From NCBI GenBank assembly GCA_905147135.1, contig LR990049.1:10247428-10311427 (forward strand): DNA of 64,000 bases, in the 5' to 3' direction. Made by a program: the position numbers and the translations under genes. Below the pieces are notes generated by a model. That model worked only from the letters and a program-made list of their open reading frames with translations, had not been told where the DNA came from and searched no databases. Below, piece by piece: positions 55,997 to 64,000 of this stretch (its first letter is position 1; every line of letters begins with the position of its first letter). The stretch is from Blastobasis lacticolella. Its lineage: Eukaryota; Arthropoda; Insecta; Lepidoptera; Blastobasidae.

Positions 55997-56654
55997 TTAA
56001 ACTCCACTCTCTATTGTCTTTGTTTTATTTATGTTTCATTCATTACACTAAGGTATTTTATTTGTCTATTTAATACAAAAATATGTGTGTGTAGTTACTG
56101 AAAAATTTCATAGCAGATAGGTACGATTACCTATGCGACACTGAAACATGACTGACAGGCATGACATGAGAAAGCAAACTTGTAAAGACAAATATGCTAC
56201 ATTAATTATAGTTTGCTACATTAATATGCTACAGTAATTTGAATTAGACAACTTTGCTATTAGTTAGGTGGTGGTGCAAAGGAACCTTTTAAATTAAAAT
56301 CATAATTGATTACAATATTTTTTTGTACAGAACCCTCAAACCAAAAAATATAAAACGGCTAATTTAGATCTCCTTAATATCCCATTGCGCCTAGTACTAT
56401 GAACTTGAGTGACCTTTTACAACTGATTTCTAGATGCGGTCTTCCGTTTTCAAAATGTCGATGATCGACATTGAAAAAGAAAAAGTTCGATAGTCATTTT
56501 CTCGCTTACTATTCCACGCACGAAAAAAATAATTGTACCTATCGTTTTAATACGTTTAGCACTCCATCCTGTTCACGGCTTTATACATGTATTATGAAAC
56601 ACCCTGTATAGACGCATCGGCAACAATGCTGCTCGTCTATAACCTAAATAAATA
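55997..56654. other. Non-coding, with a repeat end at 56570-56612
   Basis: AT-rich. The segment before ATTATGAAACACCCTGTATA is the inverted counterpart of the repeat starting at 41357. No gene. Confidence 0.45.
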
Positions 56655-57050
56655 AATGGTAGTAAGCGGGAACTCTCTCCCGCATGTGGTGCGTGACAGT
56701 CAGCCTATATTCAAAAAGCGAGTAAAAGACCACTACCTGTCCCTGTCTAGTCCATAAATTTTATTTATTTGTATTGATATGTAGTAGTATTTAAGTGTAT
56801 AGTATGTATGTATTTATTGATATAGTATATAAAAATTAGTCATATTCATATGTATTTTATAATTATTCATTAATTGTGCGCGTCGTATCTGCATTTCTTA
56901 GCTAAACATTTCCTTTCTGTAGGCCTGCTGGAAGAAATTTCTTTTAGAAATAAGTAGTGCCTGTTGTGTCAGTTATATCTATGTTATATCTCTGTATTTA
57001 TTTATTGTGTGCAATAAATTGTTAAATCAATAAATAAATCTACGATTAAT
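56655..57050 (+). pseudogene. CR1-like LINE 3' end
   Basis: Begins with an ORF end VSGNSLPHVVRDSQPIFKKR then VKDHYLSLSSP and a stop, followed by a 3' UTR containing CTGTAGGCCTGCTGGAAGAA and ending ATAAATTGTTAAATCAATAA. The 47016 and 54283 repeats match this tail, so they are further copies of the same LINE's 3' end. Confidence 0.7.
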
Positions 57051-57390
57051 GCATTTAGATTACAGGCAACAAAAATGCAGAATCGCAGGTGCGTTGTCAC
57101 TGTGAGGACTGAGATAAAATGTCACTTGCCCGTAATTGCGCTAGCTACCTTCAAACTGCAACACAACAATGCAAGCATTGTTACTTGGCGGCAGAAATAG
57201 ATAAGGCGGTGGTACTCACCAGGCGGACTCCTCAAGCTTGACAGAGTCCTACCACCTGACGAAAATCTACAAGGTCAATGCAAAAATGCATACAATTAAC
57301 AGAAGTAAATTCACTCACTACAAACACAATATGCATACGAGTAGACAGACTGCTCTGCTACACACAAAAAATATTAATGTGTACGATGAC
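57051..57390. other. Non-coding, nothing recognised
   Basis: No gene or repeat terminus supported. Confidence 0.4.
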
Positions 57391-57680
57391 CGATGTATCG
57401 CTTTTTTATTATTTTCTTCCTAACGCTTTTTCTCGTAACAGGTTCGGGGTACACTTGACCACGATCCAGGATTTTACTAGATCAGGTAATTACAGTAGAG
57501 CAGCTGCCATCATCTCTATGACCCTTTTATAGCAGAACCTACCAGATAAGCGACGAATCGATATAATATCAATCGATGCATTTTGACACCTACCACATCC
57601 CTAATAGGCGAGAATGTTGGGATCTACTCAAGTCCCGGCAAGTTTTGCCGAAAGATTCGGCGAACATGTAGAGAGTGCTT
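57391..57680. repeat. Second copy of the SINE-cored repeat
   Basis: Alignable with 32031-32310 ('CTTTTTCTCGTAACAGG', 'GTACACTTGACCACGATCCA', 'CATCCCTAATAGGCGAGAAT', CGGCGAACATGT). The SINE 3' part in the middle is in minus orientation. The 37-bp flanking direct repeats seen at 31996 are absent. Confidence 0.65.
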
Positions 57681-57812
57681 TATACATACTTACTTCCTCC
57701 CATTAGACGAGGAGATTGATAAGCATTGTGTCTGTGGTTTGCTTGATCCTCTTTGGTTGACTTGACACTGATAGGTCAGTCATAGTAATAGTCATGGACT
57801 TAGTAATAGTAC

Positions 57813-58767
57813 CATGGACTTACTACCCAAAGGGACTGCGCACTGCTTTGACTAAAACCGGGCAGAGCGAGAGTCACCATCGATAGTCCTTTGTCTCTTT
57901 CTAACAGTTTAAACATAATGTTACTGGCATAATCACCGTCATTCTAAATTGACAAGTGTCATGTTTGGTGTTGCCATTATTGGAGAAATATATTTACCGT
58001 GAATTTGGTATTATTATGGGGTAATCCGTACAATCCGAAAAGTAGTTGTCAAAATACCTTTTGATCTACTGAACGTTTCTCCGACAAACGTCGAGTCGAC
58101 ATAATTATCAACCTACGACTTTTTGTTCCACAAAACAGATTAAAGAGTTCGGTAACGATTTATCCTAAAACACTAGTTCCTAAAGAGAAGTGATAGTACT
58201 CATCGATATCTACATTTCGGGTGACAGCTGTCAAACTTATAACTGTCATTCGAAATGTAGATCTCGATGAGTACTATTATATTACTCTAGGAACTAGTGT
58301 TGTAAGACCAATCGTTTCAGAGTTACAACAGTTCTAAGTTTGACAGCTGCCATCCGAAATGTAGATTTCGACGAGCACTATCATTTCTCTTTAGGAACTA
58401 GTGTTCTAGCACCAATAGTTTAGGAGTTATTGCAGTTTTAAGTTTGACAGCTGTCATTCGAAATGTAGATCAACAAGTACTATAATTTCTCTCTAGAAAC
58501 TAGTATTTTAGGACCAATGGGTTCCGAGTAGTAGGGAATCCTTGGGCTGGACCCTGGTGAAAATATAACCTTCAGATTGCACCCGGTCCGACTCTGCCTG
58601 GCCCTGATCGGTAGGTCGGTGTCCGCGCTAATTAATAAAAGTAATTCGGAATTTGCATCAACAATGGTGGCAACACTAGAAAGGGACACAGGACTATCGA
58701 TGGTGACTCTCGCTCTGCCCGGTTTTAGTCAAAACAGTGCGCAGTCCCTTTGGGTAGTAAGTCCATG
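57813..58767. mobile_element. Foldback-type hAT element B, 955 bp
   Basis: Ends CATGGACTTACTACCCAAAG and its inverse, flanked by the perfect 8-bp duplication AATAGTAC (57805-57812, 58768-58775). Same family as 20801-22727 but in opposite orientation and without the nested TA MITE. It has the same diverged units of about 115 bp arranged as an inverted repeat around 58230. No coding capacity. It ends 227 bp upstream of the NSRP1 start codon. Confidence 0.9.
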
Positions 58768-58775
58768 AATAGTAC

Positions 58776-58994
58776 TCATAGTTCGTTCATAGTTTGTGGT
58801 TCAGTCTGTGACACAGACTAAGTAGAGATGGTCTGTGACCATCTGTGACAGTCGATATCGACGAGAACCCGCTGGAATCTTTATTTAGTTCAATAAATAA
58901 CAATTAGTTAGCTTTATTTTCCTAAAATTAAATATACTGTAGAAGTGTAATAATAAAAAATATTTGTCGTAGATGAAAACAGTGTCCAACAAAA
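58776..58994 (+). promoter_or_regulatory. Presumed promoter and 5' UTR of NSRP1
   Basis: 219 bases between the hAT target duplication and the ATG. It includes GTGACACAGACTAAGTAGAG and a CGATATCGACGAGAACCCGC segment. No clear TATA box. Confidence 0.3.
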
Positions 58995-61457
58995 ATGTCC
59001 AGCAGCAAAAAGTAAGTATGTAATTCTAATAATGTGTCGTGTCTGCAAACTTTTATAACCCTAGATAGGTAACCCTAATAAATATTACTCTAGCGCATAA
59101 CTACCTATGTAAGAAATTTCTGAATCAGAGTTTAGGAAGACTTAGAGAAAAGTGCTTGATGTGTGGTATTTTTTTTTAAGCTAGTGTTAAGCCACAGGTG
59201 AATTTAGCTTGCACTAAAGACTTAAGATTTTATCCATTTTTTAAATAATAGAGAGTAGCAATTGAGCAAATGGGTCACCTGATCACAGCCGCCCATGAAA
59301 AACCACACATGCACAACACTTGTGTCACAAATGCGTGCAATTCAAAAGAACTTTAAAAAAATGAGAAAAGACACCTGGGACTTTTTTCCTTAGCGCCCCC
59401 TTTGCTACACTCCAACTTTACTTTAATTTAGAATTTTGTTTCCTATTTCTCTGCAGATATGGACTTATTTTGCCCGAGAAAGGAAAACAACCATCATTTC
59501 AGGCCTCCCATAATGTTTTTGGCAATGATGATGATTCTGATGAAGAATCCAGCAAACGGCCTGTGCTTCTTCGACCAAGTGGCAACATTAATAGACAGTC
59601 TAAAGTTACTCAGGAGAAAGCATTATCAGAGGATCCAACTGTATATCAATATGATGAGATATATGATTCAATGACAACTACAAAAGAAGAAAAAAAAACA
59701 AAAAGCAAAGAAGAAAAAAAACCAAGATACATTGAAAACTTGCTAAAAACAGCGAATAAACGAAAAATTGAAAATGAAAGGCGAATTGAAAGACAGGTAA
59801 GGGGAGAATTAGTTTTTGATATTTTATATTATAATTGTCTAACATTATTTCATCAACACAGCCCGCAACAGTCCACTGCAGGACCCAGGGCCTCTCCCAC
59901 GAAAGGGGAGGTTATTGCCATAATCTCCATGCTTGGCAGGCGGGTTGGAGATCACAGTGTTTTAACATAACAATGAAAATGCTGCTGCCCATTTTCCAGA
60001 CTATGGAGACTCTTGATCTTTTGTCTCGAACACATTAGTCGCCTTGTATGACACTCATAAGTGTAAGGGGTTGGTGCTATTCTACTCTGCCGGACACCAC
60101 ACGGCCGACATTTATTTATTTATTAATTATTTATTATTATACTTACATTGTGTTGTTTTATGTTCCAGATACATAAAGAGAGAGAAAAGGAAGGTGATGA
60201 ATTTGCAGATAAGGAGGTATTTGTAACATCAGCTTATAAAAAGAAACTTGAAGAAATGGAAAAAGAAGAGGAAAAAGAACGACGAGAAGAATACCTAGAA
60301 AATATAGGAGATGTCACTAAACAAAAGGATTTAGGTAATATTTTAAAACAATTTCTATATAAGTACCCAAAAACAAAAATTTATTAACACTTTTGCTGCA
60401 AACCGGACAATCTGAACTGGACTGAACTGTTTTAAAAATAGACTGGATAGACATTACAAGAACTAAATATTGTGTTATACACGCATCAGCTTGCAGCTGC
60501 TAGTGTATAATAAATAATAATAATAATAATCAAATAATCAGGTGCGGTGCTACCAAACGCAGCCAGATGAGTCGTCTGCACAGCTATATGGCCACTGAAA
60601 TATACCATACGCGTGTGCGGACGCCAGGCCAGCTGAGCCCGCGATGGCGCGACGCGAGTGCGCTGGCTTACGCCAATCGAGTCCAATTGTGTTTATGACC
60701 GTAACGCCAATTACTACTTAAATGTTGTGACAACCACAGCAAACGAATTAAAATGTGTTATGAGTCGACATATCTTCTTTTCCGCTCATTCCATTATTTT
60801 TAAGGACATTTGATTGCTTATGTACTGTTTTTAAATACTTATTTCTTTATAGGTGGATTCTATAGGCATCTGTATGAGCAAAAATTGGGTGTTGATAAAA
60901 AAGATGAAAATAAAGTAGCTGAAAATGCAGAAACAAAAATACCAGTTAAAGATGTGGAAGTATTTGAAAAGAAAGAGAAAAAAGATGTGGAAATGAGAAA
61001 AAGAAACTACAGAAAGAGAAAATCGTCATCCGAATACAATAATAAGCTATCTGAAGGTGAAATAGAAGATTCAGATGATGAAATAAATCATGTAAACTTA
61101 AAAGACATTAAACTTGCTAGAAAGCATAAAAAGACTGACGAAAATATTGATGCTGATTCAGATTTCTCTATAGACGAGTCTAGTGATGAAGAGAACACAG
61201 ATCAGAAAAAAGACGCTGGCAAAGTCAATATATTAAATCAGGATATCACAATTAAACAAATAGATAAAGAAGTAATAGGATCAGAGGGCAAAGAAACAAA
61301 GGATCAAAAGGATAATAAGGACAAACCTGTTCTTACCAAAGTTGATGAAAATGAAGAACCTAAGAAAATAGACATTTGGAAGAAAAGGACTGTGGGAGAA
61401 ATTTTTGAGCAGGCTTTGAAAAGATATTATGAAAGAAAATCTACAAGGGGTTTCTAG
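58995..61457 (+). CDS. NSRP1: Nuclear speckle splicing regulatory protein 1 (NSRP1/CCDC55), 375 aa
   Basis: Exons: 58995-59011, 59457-59796, 60169-60334, 60853-61457 (stop TAG). Donors GTAAGT, GTAAGG and GTAATA; acceptors CTGCAG, TTCCAG and TTATAG; phases 2, 0, 1 join without a break. Family markers: the N-terminal MSSSKKYGLILP, VFGNDDDSDEES at about 26-37, the conserved VYQYDEIYDSM at 68-78, KPRYIENLLKTANKRK, the basic coiled coil, FVTSAYKKKLEEME at about 137-150, and DVTKQKDLGGFYRHLYEQKL spanning the last intron. The C-terminal half is acidic and lysine-rich (SEGEIEDSDDE; SDFSIDESSDEE) and ends IFEQALKRYYERK. In mammals NSRP1 is a nuclear-speckle protein that influences alternative splice-site choice. 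At 375 residues it is shorter than the human protein, mainly in the low-complexity tail. Intron 2 contains an inverted interspersed repeat. Another chance frame covers the exon 2-intron boundary. Confidence 0.93.
59862..60106 (-). repeat. Interspersed repeat, inverted copy, in NSRP1 intron 2
   Basis: The inverse of 24822-25090: 'AACAGTCCACTGCAGGACCC', 'GGGTTGGAGATCACAG' and 'GTAAGGGGTTGGTGCTATTC'. No coding capacity. Confidence 0.7.
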
Positions 61458-61526
61458 TAGGAAACACGTCATTTACTTCATGGTAAAAATATGTATATAA
61501 ATTACATTTCATCCTTATAATATTAT

Positions 61527-61532
61527 TTTATT
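61527..61532 (-). terminator. Polyadenylation signal of NELFCD
   Basis: AATAAA on the minus strand, 13 bases past the NELFCD stop codon at 61546-61548. Confidence 0.6.
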
Positions 61533-61545
61533 AGTAATTTGTTTT

Positions 61546-63913
61546 TCATGTGACATAGTGTGCTTTGCAATGAACTGAAACAAAAAAAATTGAGGTTATG
61601 GTTACAAGTTATATGTAATTTATTAATAGGTAATTAATAATAAATAAGCTTTGCAAATACTGTATATTGTTTTTTTTATTATAATACTGAGGTTTGTGTT
61701 GGGAGCAATAACAATAATCATCTTGGCGTTAATGACCCGGTTGTGTTCGCGAGGAGCGAATGAGAGCCCGGATTCCGCCTAACGGTCCGGGAACAATAAC
61801 AATCAAAGCATTGTAATTCCCTTTTTACGGAGATCGCACACACACTACGACTTTTTTTGCGATGAAGTCGCGACGCGGGTTGTATCAATGCAGTCGCAGG
61901 TCGTCTAACATCGCACACTTGTTGTACGACTGTATCGATTCAGTCACACGTTTGTAACGATACTTACAGTCAGTCGCGAGTTTGTATCCGAAAGAGTTTG
62001 TAGAGAATATGGACGCAGTCGAAATAACCAAGACTAGAACAAGTACAAGAGCCTTTGATTGCTTTCATAACAGCAAAGCCATTTACCAAAACCTGCTCAT
62101 GAACCTGGACCTGGTGTCGATCTTGGTACTACGTCTTGGTCCAGGACCCAGACCTTGTCTTAACAATGTGCGACCTCCCTAGAGGTCTACTTGAATCGCA
62201 TGATAATACCGGCGGCCGGTACTGTTCTATCGGTAAATCCCGGTTCACCGGCTAGCGGTAAATTTGCCAGCCAGACTGCGGAACCCCAACTGCGCAAGTG
62301 GTGGCTTTTACTAGTAAAACTCTATGGTGTTTTGCCATCTGACCCGCACAACCCGTTTCTGAGAACCCCTCAATTTCCCTCATTGTTTTAATTACGAGAT
62401 TCCCTCTCGTCTCCTAGGACCGTATATGAAGGGACATTATTATGATAAAACCTGACATAGATGTGTTACCTATTATTCTGTATATCTCATAACAGCAAAA
62501 AGAAAAGAAAATACCTATAAATTCAGAAACAGGATCATTTTCTCCTTCTGCTCTCATTGTCCCGGTAATTTCTTCATTTTCAACCATCGGCAACACTAAT
62601 TGAACAAATTCTGGAGTATATGGAGGAGCTATAGCATCCAATACCTGCAACATTGGTTGTCCAAATTAATACAAAACCTAAGCTTTTAATTATAAATATT
62701 TTATAGGTATTGCTAAATATAATAACTGAAAGTTTCAGAGTACAATAGCACCAACCCCTTACACACGTGGGTGTCGTACAAGGCGACTAATGTTTAACGG
62801 GAAAATACATTTTTTTATGGCTGAGATGGGATAAGAAATGTACCTCCGTAATAAAGTATCTGATGAGAGAGATGTCTGTATCTCCACGTTGCCAGCACTG
62901 CTTGATGTACCGGAGAACTGGCACCACACAACCACGACTCAATAGATTTACCATGCGATCCAGAAGCATTTTCTTCAGTTCCAACTGTAAAAGAAATATT
63001 CTGTCTGCATCCTTGCATTCAAAAATGTAATCGCACAGCGAAAGAATAATTTGTTTTTATTACTTGAACAAGTATCTCCAATTCATCTTGTGGAGATTCA
63101 AACAGCTGCACTAGCAGTCTTAAGAGTCTGTGGTGTAGGAGTGGATGGCAGGAGGCAACCTCGTCCAATAGAGCCAGGTGGACAGGACAGTGTTCAGTGC
63201 ACAACTTGAAGTACGACGGCTCAGTAACCACGCATTCTACCCACACTAACACGCCCATGCCAACTACGGGGAATCTGAAAAGGATGTTATTTGAGACTAA
63301 ATATCAATTAACTATACTTTTTATCATAAAGCTTGTATGCTTTAAAATAGTGACAATGCACCTGTGGTTTTCTGTTGGCTAATTACGTAACTCCGATGCC
63401 AACAATTATCTGATTTCAATTATTGAAACTGTTACTTTTGCGATTACGTTTTATTGATTTAATAGTTTCAGTTTATTGCAATGAAACTTTTTTAGAACCC
63501 ATGAAATTGATTATACAGAATCGCATAAGTAACAATTTCAATCATCCAATTTAGAGAATTGTTAGCAACAGAGTTACGTAATCAGCCTACTGATGCATTT
63601 TGCCACATGTAGCATAAGTGCATAGAGGAGTCATGTGTCACTGAGTGGGATAAAAAACTAATCGATGCTTACCGAATACAATGGTACAATGTAGGCAACT
63701 CTGCAATAAGTTCACTTGAGCTGGCTGAACTTGAGCAAACTGCATGTACTTTCTCAATGGCTTGCACTGTTGACTTCAGTTCGTCTTTGATAGGTCGTCC
63801 AGGAGTGTGCCCTTCACATACGCTGGCAGCATAAGCCAACAGGTACATGTACTTTGATTTATGCTCTGGGTTCAATTTGCTGCCTGATTTGAATAAAGAG
63901 TCGACAAGTAATT
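61546..63913 (-). CDS. NELFCD: Negative elongation factor C/D (NELFCD/TH1), 3' half only
   Basis: Exons visible: 63673-63913, 63064-63274, 62844-62984, 62515-62644, 61546-61574 (stop TGA). Phases 2, 0, 0, 1 join without a break and the 5' exons are beyond the right edge. Translated blocks match the C-terminal part of [136 protein letters not shown] and [12 protein letters not shown]. About 250 residues of a protein near 590 in human are covered. NELF-C/D is a scaffold subunit of the NELF complex that holds RNA polymerase II in the promoter-proximal pause. The last exon is tiny (29 bp) and lies about 940 bp from the previous one; its acceptor follows a long pyrimidine tract (TTTTTTTTGTTTCAG). 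It overlaps the NSRP1 3' UTR on the other strand. Confidence 0.93.
61639..61644 (+). terminator. Polyadenylation signal of NSRP1
   Basis: AATAAA, 181 bases after the NSRP1 stop. Used as drawn, the NSRP1 3' UTR would cover the whole last exon of NELFCD antisense. Confidence 0.5.
61716..61793 (+). mobile_element. 78-bp retro-insertion carrying an RTE-like 3' end
   Basis: Flanked by a perfect 10-bp duplication CAATAACAAT (61706-61715, 61794-61803). The insert begins AATCATCTTGGCGTTAATGA and contains CCCGGTTG and GGATTCCGCC, resembling the 3' end of the RTE LINE at 26700 (ATCTCGGCGTTAAATCCCGG). It lies in the large last intron of NELFCD. Confidence 0.7.
61804..62514. other. NELFCD last intron: degenerate repeats
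   Basis: 61855-61990 contains several loose copies of an AGTCGCGAGTTTGTATC-like unit. 62320-62365 (CCATCTGACCCGCACAACCC) resembles the inverse of 27440-27480 upstream of the RTE fragment. No coding exon other than those listed. Confidence 0.5.
62741..62790 (+). repeat. Fragment of the 24822 repeat family
   Basis: About 50 bp: 'AATAGCACCAACCCCTTACA' and GTGGGTGTCGTACAAGGCGA. In the NELFCD intron between exons 62515-62644 and 62844-62984. Confidence 0.6.
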
Positions 63914-64000
63914 CTGCAAATAATTATTAAATATTACTTACATTGATAAAATTACGAATTTAATAAATGCCTATTTGTCTGAGACTATGTTAACTGTATC

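Noticed and set aside
1..64000. CRISPR array, operon or prokaryotic defence system
   Set aside because: The window is eukaryotic with spliced genes; the tandem units seen are parts of transposons, not spaced identical repeats with unique spacers.

Overview
This is a eukaryotic, AT-rich, repeat-dense window that looks like an insect nuclear genome, most likely a moth or butterfly (Lepidoptera). The evidence is small genes with short exons and GT-AG introns, NELFCD/TH1, NSRP1 and FUNDC1 orthologues of insect type, many degraded non-LTR retrotransposons (RTE-, R1-, Jockey/CR1-like), a tRNA-headed SINE, many palindromic MITEs, and abundant 'TAGGTACCTAC'-type low-complexity sequence common in lepidopteran DNA. 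The species cannot be named from the sequence.

Layout. 1-9 kb: mostly non-coding, with two GC-rich coding-like islands (913-1046 and 6173-6432, plus strand) that may be exons of one gene, a palindromic MITE and two SINEs. 9.0-12.2 kb: a complete three-exon FUN14-domain gene (FUNDC1-like, minus). 12.4-17.1 kb: a Harbinger-like fragment, a LINE fragment, about 3 kb of unassigned DNA and a possible short first coding exon on the minus strand. 17.5-22.7 kb: a nest of DNA transposons. 23.1-27.9 kb: a five-exon gene for a 238-residue protein with one clear and one partial HMG-box-like region, its introns full of LINE and SINE debris. 28-32 kb: MITEs inserted in or beside older repeats. 32.7-41.1 kb: a many-layered nest in which hAT elements sit inside LINEs, each insertion marked by an 8-bp target duplication. 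41-58.8 kb: gene-poor; further hAT elements, a 1.5-kb repeat present twice in direct orientation with a large palindrome at one junction, and a decayed Ty3/Gypsy pol. 59.0-63.9 kb: NSRP1 (plus, complete, four exons) converging on the 3' half of NELFCD (minus; 5' half lies beyond the right edge). Their 3' ends overlap.

The host genes are housekeeping: transcription pausing (NELFCD), splicing regulation (NSRP1), mitochondrial outer membrane/mitophagy (FUNDC1-like), and a probable DNA-binding HMG-like protein. They form no operon or dedicated system. The most informative part of the window is the transposon record: nine or more insertions can be delimited to the base by target-site duplications, several interrupt older reading frames that read through when the insertion is ignored, and several non-autonomous hAT families carry the same GAGCGAGC-type internal repeat. 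I found no evidence of a novel multi-gene system; the best leads are the HMG-like gene with a possible short isoform and the foldback hAT family whose two copies lie just upstream of genes.
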